Assembly: GCF_036898095.1 (NCBI RefSeq)
Contig: NC_090725.1
Location: 322,425,083-322,489,082, forward strand
Length of the DNA stretch: 64,000 nucleotides
Direction: 5' to 3'
Origin: Palaemon carinicauda
Lineage: Eukaryota; Arthropoda; Malacostraca; Decapoda; Palaemonidae
Position numbers and translations under genes: made by a program. The notes beneath the pieces were generated by a model. The model did no database searches, was not told where the DNA came from, and saw only the letters and a list, made by a program, of their open reading frames with translations. Positions 30,657 to 41,275 of the stretch are shown piece by piece; position 1 is the stretch's first letter; the number at the start of each line of letters is the position of its first letter.

Positions 30657-32130
30657 CTGAGAGCTCCGCTGCGACTTTACGAAAATCGGTTTCTGGACCT
30701 TCTGCATCCCCTGGCGGAACTCCCGGGAGAGCTTCTTCCACGACACAGGCTACTCAAACAACCACACTGCAACATCTATCACAAGTCGTAGCATCGCTTC
30801 GGCTTCACGCCTGGAGACTATACGCCACCTCCTCACAAAGAGGCACCCCGCAACAGGCTTGGAGCGGAGGTCGCGTCACCTGCTTTAGTCTTCCGCAGGG
30901 GTCTACCAGGCGAAGTGGAGAGTCTTCTGGGGTTGGTGTCGTGGGAGAGGTACCTCTCCCCTTGATGCCTCTACTCAAGCAATAACGGAGTTATTGTTTA
31001 TCGGTGGGAGGAAACTCGTTTTCTGCTCTCGGCAGTGAAGCCTATCGCTCAGCCTTACCCTGGCCTCCAGGCTGAAAGGAATAGACTTTTTCCTCCCCGC
31101 TGGATCTTTCTTCGCTCATGCGAAGCTACGAACGTACCTGCCCCCAGTCGGAGTGAGACCTCCTCCATGGAGCATGGTTCGGGCTCTTAAGACCCTTAAG
31201 AGATCTCCTTGCGAACCATTACGTCAGGCCTCTAATCGTCGCCCGTCTTGGAAGACGGTGCTCCTGCTCGCTCTGGCCTCGGCCAAGTGGATAAGCAATC
31301 TTCATGGTCTCGTACGACTCCGCCCTTTCAAGAGGATAGGGGGAGGTAACATTCAGGTTCGCTCCTGAGTTGATTTCTAGACTCAGAATCTTGGAGTCCC
31401 GGACCTTCGGTTCGACTCCTTCAAGATTTCGAGTCTCCGTTCTGTAACAGATGACCCAGACCTTCTCCTACTTGCCAGTAAGGAACCGAGGGGTTATCTT
31501 TAAGAACAGCTGCAGTTTGTCCTCACGTGCAAGCCCGGTTTGGGAGCACAGGAAGGACGCAGGGGAGGGTCACCAAGTATGCCTTTTCAGCCCGGATTCA
31601 AGGACATTCATCTCGACTTGATTCCAGACCCTCCCCCGTCACGTCGCCCTACAGCCCACGATGGCGGATACATCGCAATGTCCCTGGCCTTCAAGAGGGA
31701 CTACTCTGTGACGCAGGTGCTACAAGCTGGAGTCTGGAAGCGTCTAGCGACCTTCGCAGCCCACTTCCTGCAGGATGTGACCCACAGGGGTATCGATACG
31801 TTTCTATCGCCCTGTGGTGGCTACACAACAGCTGGTCTAACCTCAGGCTCCTTTTTGGACAGGTAGAAAAAGGTTGAGGGCATTGTTATCAGGTTTTAGA
31901 CTGCATGAACGGAAGAAGTATGTCTGGCCCTTACTTCTTTCTTCATCCTCCCCTCTCCTGGGGAAAGCAGCATCCTGGTCTCTGCATAGCTGACCTCAAA
32001 CCTCTGCAGGTAAACCATGCTTCCTTGTGTTCCAAGTATTGAAATAATGCTGTCGCATCCCCCATACCCTGACGAGGTGGTATTGGGAACGTCCTAACCC
32101 GGAGTTCCGTCTAAGAACTCCAGGTCAACT
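30657..32130 (+). pseudogene. B0 tyrosine recombinase region, decayed
   Basis: Third block of B0. It aligns with B1 12760-14210 and B2 59880-61330. Traces of the YR domain remain: a segment reading LLLALASAKW near 31265 (AKRVSE equivalent) and GYIAMSLAFKRDYSVTQVLQ at 31670-31730, equivalent to the post-HxxR helix, then AGVWKRLATFAAHFLQDVTH, in which the nucleophile position is not a Tyr. Stops and frameshifts elsewhere. Confidence 0.65.
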
Positions 32131-32329
32131 GCCTTGGACGAGTCACACTTTCTTCCTTCATACACAAGCTTATGTAGGCCACACGTTTCCTTGCGGAGCA
32201 AGGAACTTGTGAGGTGCAGGGACTCCTTTTCTCGAGTGCGTCTCACTCGGATTCTGAGTCCCCGGGTAAGCCAAAGCCAGTATGGCTGGGGACTTTCCAC
32301 CCTTCCTAAGGGGTAAGTCACCCAATGTA

Positions 32330-32672
32330 AATAGCGTGGTTTGTATTTCGGTTACGGAACAAATGACAAATTCGGAGATAATTTGTATTTTTCCTAACCA
32401 TGCAAACCTTAGCTATTTACACATATTTGCCTGCCAGCCCTGTCCCCCAAGTCAAGTCCTACCTCTAAGTGAAGTGAGACATTTCACTGGTGTGTGAGGG
32501 GAGAGGGGTAGCAAGCTACCCCTCCCCTACCCCTGCTAACTAACGCGGGGGTAGTAAACCCTCGTTAAAATCTAATGGCTCGTCAATTTCATCTACGCCG
32601 AAAGTAAACCTTATGTAAATAGCTAAGGTTTTTATGGTTAGGAAAAATAAAAATTATCTCCGAATTTGTCAT
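32330..32672 (+). repeat. B0 internal complementary region and right inverted terminal repeat
   Basis: 32336-32420 repeats the circle-junction complement (CGGTTACGGAACAAATGAC). 32440-32672 is the right inverted repeat ending CGAATTTGTCAT. Same layout as B1. Confidence 0.85.
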
Positions 32673-33314
32673 TTTGCATAGGTTTTGTATACTACAGGTG
32701 AAGGTGACTTGTGGGCTTGGTAGTGTAAGTAATGTGGTACATTATTATTCCCAGCATTAAGCTATAGAAAAATCCCAGGATATTCTCCCAAGATAACAGT
32801 TTTTTTTTTATTTTACATTCCTTCATCTTAACTTGATCTTGCTTTTTGTATAAACTTCTATAAATAAATACTGTTTGCATATACAGTACTGTATTGTACT
32901 TCTTATAAGAAGTAATGTTTTAATTCAATGAATATTAAATGGGATTTGGTGTTTATGACATCTTTTGTAGCTTGCTCAATAACTAATTGTGTCAGTTACT
33001 TGACTCGTACAAGGATTTCCCATGAGGAAGAGGACTGTGTATCCAATTATCTCGAGCATTTAACACAGTCTATCTCGCCTGGCCTTTGTAGTACTGTGGT
33101 TTTGATGCTCTTTAGCATTGGATTCTTTGCATTGATCTTTTTATTAAACAATTACCACATTCACTGAAACTACATAACTTTTCATTGGATGTAAATACTG
33201 TAATGTACTATACTGTACATCACCATTTTCATTTGCCCTTAGTCTTTGAGAACGTATATTACATATAGTCATTTCTAAATATCTGTAGCTGCTTGATAGT
33301 TGTGAGTTATAGTA
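32673..33314. other. Unassigned 640 bp between B0 and B2
   Basis: AT-rich sequence that matches none of the elements recognised here, so a candidate for unique host DNA. It contains one 79-codon ORF (32928-33167). No splice signals, promoter or RNA gene could be identified with confidence. Confidence 0.5.
32928..33167 (+). CDS. Hypothetical 79-codon ORF with C-terminal membrane segment
   Basis: Open from an ATG shortly after an in-frame TAA. The product has several Cys residues (SFVACSITNCVSY), a polar middle and a hydrophobic C-terminus (VVLMLFSIGFFALIFLL) that would span a membrane. I do not recognise it. It could be chance, or a terminal exon of a host gene. Confidence 0.2.
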   Translation: MNIKWDLVFMTSFVACSITNCVSYLTRTRISHEEEDCVSNYLEHLTQSISPGLCSTVVLMLFSIGFFALIFLLNNYHIH

Positions 33315-34326
33315 GTTCCGTAACCGAAATACAAACCATGCTATTTACATAGGGTATTACTTTCGGCGTAGCTGAAATGACGAGCCATTAGATTTTTAAC
33401 GAGGGATAACTACCCCCCGCTAGTTAGCAGGGGGTAGGGAAGGGTAGCTTGCTACCCCTCCCCCCCCCCACACACTGGTGAGTTGTCTCACTTCACTTTT
33501 GTTCACTTTTGGCTCGGACGAAGTACAGACGTTTCTGTTTTCGTCCTCGTTAATGACAGCCTTAATTTGTATTTTTCAATATTAATCTTACCCGATGATC
33601 ATGTAGCTGTCAACTCTGTTGCCCGACAGAAATCTACGGTCGGGATACGCCAGCGATCGCTATACAGGTGGGGGTGTACACAACAGCGCCATCTGTGAGC
33701 AGGTACTCAAGTACTTCTTGTCAACAAGAACTCAATTTTTCCTCTGTCGTGCCACCGGCTAGACCTACTTGGATACGCTGTTGATTCTGGAGTTATTGTT
33801 CACGATTTGGTGATGTATTTGATCTAGAGTTTAGCCTTCGCTATTCAGGAAGCTTTATCTTTAGCTTAGCAAGCTTTTGGAATTAATTTGAATTAATTAT
33901 GGTGACGAAGAGAGTATGGACTCTCTTTCACTTTTAAATGGCCGACCCTTCCCTTAGACGGAAGTGTTGGTGTCGAAGAGAGTATAGACTCTCTTTCACT
34001 TTTTATTTTATATCTCTCCGCCATTTATAGGCCTCTTCGATTAACTTTCCTTTTATTATAAACTTTAAAAAAAAAAAAAAAAAAAAAAATTATTTTTTTT
34101 ATGTTTGTTTATATGCGACCTTTCCTAATAGTAGGCGGTCCTTACTTGGAACCGAAGTTAATTAACATTGAGCTCGTCATATCGTTTTTCCTGTTAAGAA
34201 TTTATGCTATTTTAATTTTAATGTTTTTGAAAGAATTTCTTTGATAAGTCTCGTACTGTTTTCAAAGTTGAACTAACGTTTTGTTTAGTCTCCGCAGTTG
34301 TTGACGTTCAGAACGTTCAACTTGCG

Positions 34327-34345
34327 CTCTATCGTTACGATAGAG
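34327..34345 (+). repeat. Conserved leader stem-loop, A2
   Basis: Same CTCTATCG-TTA-CGATAGAG hairpin as in A1 and A3. A GA microsatellite follows at about 34541-34585. Confidence 0.8.
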
Positions 34346-34922
34346 AGAGAGTATTTCACGGTTTCACGTTGCAGTAAGAGTTAACCGATTCTAGCGTTTT
34401 GTTCATTCTTTCTTAGCTTAAATGGTTTTAATTCTAATAAAGGAACTTTTTATTTGGGAAACCTTTCAGTTTTTTTCCTTTAACAAATAATATGTTTTAA
34501 CGATATATATAATTGGGCTCATCTCTCAGGTTCTAAGTCAAGAGAGAGAGAGAGAGAGATAGAGACGGAGGGAGAGAGAGAGGAGGATAAACGTTTCGTT
34601 CAAGCGGGTAACGTTGTTCTCGTTTTTTGCTCTTCTCCCTAGTCGCTATAGGGGAAGAAGGTAAAACGTTTCTAGAGTTTTATTCTTGTTCCCAGGCTTT
34701 ATGCGGTGAGAGATTTTAAACGTAGTTTATTTGATCTAGTGTTTAGTCTCTTTTCCAGCCACTGAATTCTTTATCTTTCATTATGTTTTTCTGTTACATT
34801 GTAATACTGTTTTCGCAATTACTACCTTTTAATGAAGGATAGGATTGCGTGTTTCAGGTACAAACCACTTAAAGTTTCGAGTTCAGTGAAATAAGTGCAA
34901 ACAGAAAATCAAAAGTGATAAA

Positions 34923-35435
34923 GTGATATGCGCAAAGTGTTACAGTGTTGCGTTCGAGGGTTCGTCTGTTCGTGCCAGTTGTTCACCTAGTCCGATACCT
35001 CTTACAAGCTCCCAAGCCCAGGGGAGAAGTAATGTCGAAGGACTTATGGGTTCCTCAGGCCTTGATCGACGAACAGACGTTTCCCTCCGTGGTTTCGGGT
35101 GTATCTACACACGTTGCCGACGTGATCACCCCACCCACACAAAGACGAGAGAGCCCATTTATTCCTCGTCTGCGGAAGAGGTTTCTCGCAGAAACCATGG
35201 ACTAAATCTTGCAGCTTTTAAGTGCAAGTCGGTCCCTTCCGCGCAAGTCCAACGGCCTAGGTGTAGCCACTGGGTCAGTTCGGACTCGCTGCAGTACGAC
35301 AACTGCACACCTCCTAAGAGAGGCAAGGTGGTACCGCAACAGGCAGTAACTCCGTCTGTTGCCGCACCAGCTGTTTTAGACCCTCAGTCACAACGGACAG
35401 TAGCTCCGTTTGTTGTTGTCTTTCATAGACCCTAG
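34923..35435 (+). CDS. A2 gag-like ORF1, N-terminal part (170 codons open)
   Basis: Starts at the ORF's first listed codon in the GATATGCGCAAAGTG context conserved in A1 and A3. The protein is Ser/Arg/Thr-rich, with GSSGLDRRTDVSLRGFG, a HPTHTKTREP segment, and RNHGLNLAAFKCKSVPSAQV followed by KRGKVVPQQ. An overlapping frame (34945-35205, SKDLWVPQALIDEQTFPSVV) is equally conserved between A2 and A3, so which is translated is unsure. No Pfam-type domain recognised. Presumed DIRS structural protein. Confidence 0.5.
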   Translation: MICAKCYSVAFEGSSVRASCSPSPIPLTSSQAQGRSNVEGLMGSSGLDRRTDVSLRGFGCIYTRCRRDHPTHTKTREPIYSSSAEEVSRRNHGLNLAAFKCKSVPSAQVQRPRCSHWVSSDSLQYDNCTPPKRGKVVPQQAVTPSVAAPAVLDPQSQRTVAPFVVVFHRP

Positions 35436-35734
35436 TGGTCCATGCTGCAGACTATACAGTCTCAGCTTGCTCCTTCATGCAGGAGTTTCATGCTGGAAGG
35501 TTGACAATGCAGCCTGTTAACCTACAACCCGCCGAGGTTGTGCGCTCAGCAGATACTGCGGCTGCCTGCTCCCACCCTCCACCTGTGAGAGCTCCACCAA
35601 CGATGCGCAGTCCACCCTGCCAGACGCATGTTCTTGCTGCACCATCTGCTAACATGCGTGAGCTACCGCATCAGCAGTGGGAAGGTTCTGTAGAGCTGCC
35701 GGGTTCCAGCACTATGCGGCATTCTCCGCAGCCC

Positions 35735-35795
35735 ATGCAGCATGCTCTGCATACCTTACAGCATGCTCTGCATACCTTACAGCATGCTCTGCATA
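35735..35795 (+). repeat. 21-bp ORF1 minisatellite, left of hAT1
   Basis: About three units of CAGCATGCTCTGCATACCTT plus A (21 bp, seven codons: MQHALHT/LQHALHT). The array continues at 39932 after the hAT element. Confidence 0.9.
35788..35795. repeat. hAT1 target-site duplication, left
   Basis: TCTGCATA, identical to 39924-39931, an 8-bp duplication as expected for hAT elements. Confidence 0.92.
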
Positions 35796-36824
35796 CAGTG
35801 GCGATTCTAGGGGGGGGCCAGGGGGGGCCATGGCCCCCCCCAGTTTTTTGGCTGGCCCCCAGCTTGGCCCCCCCAGTTTTTGTTTCCATATCCTAATTCT
35901 AAATAAGCTTAGTTTAGGCATATATAATAATATAATATAATATATAATATAAATATATACCTTATAAATTATACAGTATACTATATATACACTCAAATAT
36001 CCCATCCTATCACAATAACTAGACGTAATCACAAAAAAAAAAAAAAAGATGGTAACGTTGCTAGATTAAAATTATTGGAATTTTTTTTACACCTCCATCC
36101 TCCTCGCCCGCTTGTGTTTGTGTGACGCGAATCAGACGCGTATGTTTCTTCCATGTATGATGTGATGATGTGATCAGTACATGTAGTCCGTTTCTGTGAG
36201 ACTGTGAGCCGGTCAAGTCAGTTTTTACCCGATTAGTGTCTTATTGAGTGTCTAAAGCATAATTATTTGTGCATAAGTGCATTTGAGCATAAGTGGTATT
36301 CATTATTTCGTCTCATACAAAGTGGGAGTAGACTAGTGGCTATGAGATATTCGATCTTTATGTACAGTATGTGGGTGTTTCACATAAGAAGCGGATACGA
36401 AAATAGAGTAAAAAAATAATTATACGAAATCTTAGAAAAAGAATGAGAAGAATCTGACAGGCGGGTGTAAAGTAGCAAACAATGTACACTAATTTTTTTG
36501 TTATATGATGTAGGTCTATATCCCAACTCAAGTTTTAACCCTTCAACCCAGTGTTAACCTTTTCACAAACAGATCTGACAAAAGCCAAATATAAATATTG
36601 TCGTTAGCCATATTTGAAAGAAAATAACTAAATAGGCCAAAATACAAGTAGCTGGTGAGTCGGTGACAATTAACCCCATTTTATTTTTACATAGAAAACA
36701 ATTCCTATAATAATAAAAATCGTCTAGGCCTAATTGTATCATAATTTTTGTGATTCGTGAATGTTGGCAGTGATAGTGTAGGCCTATATGTGCAGATATT
36801 TATTATACTGTATACATGTTATAC

Positions 36825-36843
36825 ACACACACACACACACACC

Positions 36844-36889
<46 letters not shown>

Positions 36890-36935
36890 GGTGTGGGTGT
36901 GGGTGTGTGTGTGTGTGTGTGTGTGACAGTGTGTG
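36825..36935. repeat. CA-TA-TG compound microsatellite
   Basis: (CA)n, then (TA)n, then (TG)n. The CA and TG arms are complementary, so the 110 bp can fold on itself. It lies in the 5' region of hAT1, about 190 bp before the transposase start. Confidence 0.92.
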
Positions 36936-37121
36936 TGTGTGCGTGCTGTCATCATCTTCTATTCTTCCAGTCGGTAGTCGGCAAAACCGCAAATTTTATC
37001 ACATTTTTCTGTGGTGACAGGTGTGTTGTGTTAATTGTGAATTACGTGTGATTATTTGATTTAATTTATTTTTTTTTCAGAACTTACTATCACAGATAAT
37101 TTTATTGTACTATAGACAATC

Positions 37122-39467
37122 ATGGATAAATTTGTAATTAAAAAACGCAGTGAATGTGATACACCATTGACAGTAAACCTTGAATCTGATAAACCTGCTA
37201 AGAAGTCAGAGGGAGACTGTGATCGTGAAAGTATTGGCAATCCTGCAAGATCAAGTTCACATGATCATCCAACAAAGAAACAGAAAAAGGAAGATTCTGC
37301 ACCAGCTGACATTTCTCAATCTGCTTCTGAGAATCCTATTCAGGTACGATTAAAAGAGTATCCAAGGCATAGTGAAGGAAAGTCTCATGCTCGGTCTTTT
37401 GTGGGGGCTTGGTTCGACAAATATGAATGGGCTGAATATTCTAAAGAACGAGATGCAATGTTCTGTTTTGCATGCAGGCACTTTGCTCCACCAACATATG
37501 GCAATGCAGATGAAGCATTCATAAAGAGTGGCTTTAGACGATGGAAGAAAGCACATGGAAAAGATGGTGCCATCGAAAAGCACATTTCCTCTCAGTGCCA
37601 CAAAACTTCTTGTATTGCATGGGCGGACTATCAACGAAATAAAGCTGATAAAACATCAATTGCTCAGTGTATAAGTGAGGCATACCAGAAGAAAGTTCTT
37701 GAAAATCGTCATTACATAAAGACATTAGGTGAAATAATCCTGTTGACTGTAACACAAGACATTTCGCAGAGAGGACATAGAGAAGGTGATGATGAACTGA
37801 ATCCAGGAAATGTTCGTAAGATTCTCAGATTCACTGCTAAACGTGATCCTATTATAGCTGATAGAGTAGAAAGTGGTCCAAAAAATGAAAAATACACTTG
37901 TTCTGCAATACAGAATGAGATGATTGACACACTTGCATGTATGGTGAAGGAAGAAATTGCAGAAAAAGTTAGGTCATGTCATTACTTTTCTGTTCAAGCT
38001 GATGAAGCCAAGGATGTTAGTAAGGCAGAGCAGTTGGCATTAGTTATTAGATTTTATGATGAAATAGCAAATTGTATTCAGGAGTGCTTCATTTCTTTCA
38101 CTCAGATGGACTTGTTGGATGCTGCCTCTATCACAGATATTATTTTGAAGAGTTTGGATAAACTGGGGTTGGATTACAAATCTTCTCTTGTAGGATTAGG
38201 ATTTGATGGGGCATCAGTGATGAGTGGAGGGATTAGTGGTGTTCAGAAACGAATTCGTGATAAAGCTCCTTTTGCATATTATATACACTGCTATGGACAC
38301 AGGCTCAATTTAGTGTTGATAAATGTTGCAAAGTATGTACCCGAAGCTGCTGAATTCTTTAGTTTGCTTGAAGAACTCTATATCTTTGCTAGTAACTCGG
38401 TAGTTCATGAGAAATTCATTTTGATACAGCGTGAAATGTTGCCTAAAGAACAAGTACGAGAACTGCAGCATCTCAGTGACACAAGGTGGTGGTGTCGGGC
38501 CACTTCGTGTGAAAATGCTCTACTCCGTCTGCAATGCATAATGAGACTTTTGAAGGAAATTTCTGAAGATGACATTGGTGCCCGAGCTGTATCCGCTCGC
38601 GGTTTGCTTGCCCAGATTGATGCAGAGTTTGTTTACTTATTGCAATTTTTCACAGATATTCTTGGAAAAGTTAATAAAGTGTCTACACAGCTACAGGATA
38701 AACAAGCAGACCTAGGAAAAGCAGCAAATCTAATTTCGTCACTCCATGAACATTTAGTTAATGTACGCAACTCTGACTTGAATGACCATTACTCTGAGAA
38801 GGTTAATGAACTCTGCAGGAAATGCTGCATTACACCAACAACAACAAGAAAACGGGTAAAGAAACCTCGTAAGCTTGATGGATTTATCGTGTTTGAAACA
38901 AGTGGTCAAGGATCTTCTGTTCCATGTCATGTGCAACACATCAGGATTTTCTATGAAGTCCTAGACTGCTTAATTAGTGAATTAGACCGTCGTTTCTCCA
39001 AAGAGTCAAATGCAATTTTCTGTGGTATTTCAGCTCTCTGTCCTGGAGGACAGACATTCTTGTTAGAAGAAGACTTGAAGGCATATGCAATGGCATACTC
39101 GGTCAGTCAAAATGATTTACAATATGAGATCCCTCTGGTGAAGAAATTACTCACGAAAGAGCCAATACAGCCTACATCCATTACACAATTCCTGTCATTC
39201 CTTAGTCCTTATAAGGCTGCATTTGACTGTTTGTACAAACTATTGTTAATATCTGTCACTCTTCCTGTTACCAGTGCTTCTTGTGAGAGAAGTTTTTCAA
39301 AAATGAAATTAGTGAAAACATTTCTCAGAAATTCCATGACCAGTGCTAGATTGAGTAATATCGCATTACTGTCCATTGAAAGTGCACGTGCCGAGGGAAT
39401 TGATTTAGACTGTTTTGTTGATGAATTTGATAGCCGGCATGATAATCGTAGAATTAAGCTGCACTAA
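37122..39467 (+). CDS. hAT transposase (ZMYM/TTF zinc finger type), intact
   Basis: 781 codons, uninterrupted. It would cut and join the element's ends in the nucleus. Residues 1-85 are basic and disordered (KKQKKE). A TTF-type zinc finger follows: W near 96-103, C-x2-C at about 113-116 (FCFACRHF), and the FIKSGFRRWKKA and HISSQCH elements. A DUF4371-like RNase-H-fold region spans about 180-420, with presumed catalytic D in SVQADEAKDVS (about 288) and D in GFDGASVMSGG (about 361), then HCYGHRLNLVL. The C-terminal hAT dimerisation region has TSASCERSFSKMK (about 715), presumably holding the third acidic residue. The ATG follows a poly-T/CAG tract that could be a splice acceptor. Its length fits the family. 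Confidence 0.93.
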   Translation: MDKFVIKKRSECDTPLTVNLESDKPAKKSEGDCDRESIGNPARSSSHDHPTKKQKKEDSAPADISQSASENPIQVRLKEYPRHSEGKSHARSFVGAWFDKYEWAEYSKERDAMFCFACRHFAPPTYGNADEAFIKSGFRRWKKAHGKDGAIEKHISSQCHKTSCIAWADYQRNKADKTSIAQCISEAYQKKVLENRHYIKTLGEIILLTVTQDISQRGHREGDDELNPGNVRKILRFTAKRDPIIADRVESGPKNEKYTCSAIQNEMIDTLACMVKEEIAEKVRSCHYFSVQADEAKDVSKAEQLALVIRFYDEIANCIQECFISFTQMDLLDAASITDIILKSLDKLGLDYKSSLVGLGFDGASVMSGGISGVQKRIRDKAPFAYYIHCYGHRLNLVLINVAKYVPEAAEFFSLLEELYIFASNSVVHEKFILIQREMLPKEQVRELQHLSDTRWWCRATSCENALLRLQCIMRLLKEISEDDIGARAVSARGLLAQIDAEFVYLLQFFTDILGKVNKVSTQLQDKQADLGKAANLISSLHEHLVNVRNSDLNDHYSEKVNELCRKCCITPTTTRKRVKKPRKLDGFIVFETSGQGSSVPCHVQHIRIFYEVLDCLISELDRRFSKESNAIFCGISALCPGGQTFLLEEDLKAYAMAYSVSQNDLQYEIPLVKKLLTKEPIQPTSITQFLSFLSPYKAAFDCLYKLLLISVTLPVTSASCERSFSKMKLVKTFLRNSMTSARLSNIALLSIESARAEGIDLDCFVDEFDSRHDNRRIKLH

Positions 39468-39923
39468 ATATACTGTACGTACTATAATCTACTTCACCTC
39501 AGGAAAGGGAAACTCGCCCTGTTGGCAACACTGCATTACTTCATGCATGCTTGCATGGGGTTTTAATATCAACATAATATTTACATTACATTCATAACTC
39601 ATGATTCATTTTTGTTTTGAAGATATTTTTGCCATATTTTTGCGATTTTGTTAAAAATATATTGCAAGAAATACATATATATTTTTTTTTAAGTAATACG
39701 AATAACCTCCATTATCATAATGTTTGTGTAGGCATACATGTATATGTTTTACAAATGCAAGTTATGAAAGTAATGAGGTGTTATTATTGTCATTTGTTAT
39801 TTCATTAATGACATAATATTGTCTTCAGAGTGCCACCTAGCCACCAACAATAAATGCCCCCCCCAAAATTTATATTGGCCCTGAAGTGGCCCCCCCACTT
39901 TCAGAGTCCTAGAATCGCCACTG

Positions 39924-39931
39924 TCTGCATA
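39924..39931. repeat. hAT1 target-site duplication, right
   Basis: TCTGCATA, identical to 35788-35795. Confidence 0.92.
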
Positions 39932-40135
39932 CCTTACAGCATGCTCTGCATTCCTTACAGCATGCTCTGCATACCTTACAGCATGCTCTGCATACCTTAC
40001 AGCATGCTCTGCATACCTTACAGCATGCTCCGCATACCATGCAGCATGCTCTGCATACCTTGCAGCATGCTCCGCATACCATGCAGCATGAGTCGCATAC
40101 CTTACAGCATGCTCCGCATACCATACCGCATGCTC
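39932..40135 (+). repeat. 21-bp ORF1 minisatellite, right of hAT1
   Basis: About nine further units of the CATGCTCTGCATACCTTACAG array, with variants (CATTCC, CGCATACCATG, GAGTCG). In one frame it reads as seven-residue LQHALHT/MQHAPHT repeats. Confidence 0.9.
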
Positions 40136-41275
40136 CTCAACCCACCGCAGCCCCTCCCACGCTCCAGCACTCTGCTTTTGTTGTTGCTAGCTCCCACACT
40201 CCGACTGCGGAGAAGGTTGACGATGCACCCGTGGGCCTACACCTCCCACGGTTGTGCGCCCGGCATGGCTTCCTGCTCTCACACTCTTGTTGTGAGAGCT
40301 CCTCCACCCATGCACAAGTCAACCCTGCCAGATGTATGATGACTCCCACACACAGAGCACTCCGTTGCCGTGCGTGAGCTACCACAAGCTGCCGTGTTTT
40401 GACACGGTGTGTCAGCCTCCGCAACACACTGTGGTTACCGCCACTAGCCAGCAGCAAACTAGTCAGTCAGGAGTTGAGGCTTCCCCACACAACTTTGGTT
40501 GTTGCCTCTCACAAACTGTCATACAGTTACATGACGTTGCCTTCTGGTCTGCTACTTATACACCAGTGCTGTATGTCCTCACGCTCCTGTTGTGGTTGAC
40601 AGTTCAGTTTTTGACAGTTCACAGACTGTCAAGCAGTTTCATAACGTTGCCTTCTGGTCTGCTGCTTTTGCACCAGTGAAACCCTCACTGAGAGAACCTA
40701 GCTTCTCTCGGATATGGTTCCTGTAGATGAGAAAGTGCTGTTCTCCCTCCTTCTGATATTCCCTTGAGGACTCTGTCATTTGGAGAGGAGCCTTAAGCTG
40801 CTTAGCCTCCTATGGACTTTTATTTAAGCATAACATGCTTCCAGGGAGGGTAAATGGTTCCGCTTCAGTCGCTAACCCCGTCTGTTGCCACACCTGCTCC
40901 CATAGACCTTGGGCTTTGTTGCAAGACATGCAGTCCAAGCTTAGTCCTTGATAGAGGATTTTTTACGGAGTCAGTGTGTCACTGGGAAGACGTTCAACAA
41001 CCAGCAGAGGTGACTTGTTGTGACGCAGTGCGGCAACCTCAGCAACCCGATAAGGAGTTGTCTGTACTACCCAGACAGTCTAGACAGTTTCGGGTTGTCG
41101 CTGTACTTCCTCGCTTCCCCATGGTTGACAGTTCACAGACTGTGCAGCAGTACCATGATCTTGTGTCCGGCTCCGTCACGCATCCACCAGTGCGACCGGA
41201 TTCAGCGAGGCAGACGTTGCCCACTCCGTTGCCGTTTCCTCATCAGTTTCGGATGAGGAACCCTCTGATGAGGAC
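40136..41275 (+). pseudogene. A2 gag-like ORF1 distal part, decayed
   Basis: Aligns with A1 26000-27480 (ACAGACTGTCAAGCAGTT, GACGCAGTGCGGCAACCTC and the TCGGATGAGGAACCCTCTGA acidic tail). Frameshifted and with internal duplications: the ACTGTCAAGCAGTT segment appears in two similar copies near 40510 and 40630. Confidence 0.55.

Larger units (their letters stand above)
5376..32672 (+). mobile_element. DIRS family B copy B0 (interrupted host element)
   Basis: B0 occurs as three blocks: 5376-6798 (ORF1 region), 14762-18111 (ORF1 repeats and RT region) and 30644-32672 (end of RT/RNase H, YR, terminal repeats). Block 1 to block 2 is split by B1. Block 2 to block 3 is split by the LINE; removing it and one 13-bp duplication rejoins ...CTGTCAACC and ...GAGAGCTCC, as in B1 at 12737-12765. 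All reading frames are decayed. The true 5' end lies left of A0 and is not visible. The right end is at about 32672 (CGAATTTGTCAT). Confidence 0.85.
35796..39923 (+). mobile_element. hAT DNA transposon hAT1, apparently complete (4,128 bp)
   Basis: Perfect 16-bp TIRs CAGTGGCGATTCTAGG at both ends, followed inward by C/G-rich subterminal runs (GGCCATGGCCCCCCC on the left; a GGCCCCCCCAC run on the right). 8-bp duplication TCTGCATA. One long intact transposase ORF. It interrupts the gag minisatellite of A2. Everything needed for mobility is visible, so it may be autonomous or recently active. Confidence 0.93.

Noticed and set aside
36757..37051. Open frames of 86-87 codons in the CA/TA/TG microsatellite
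   Set aside because: Translation of simple repeats only.
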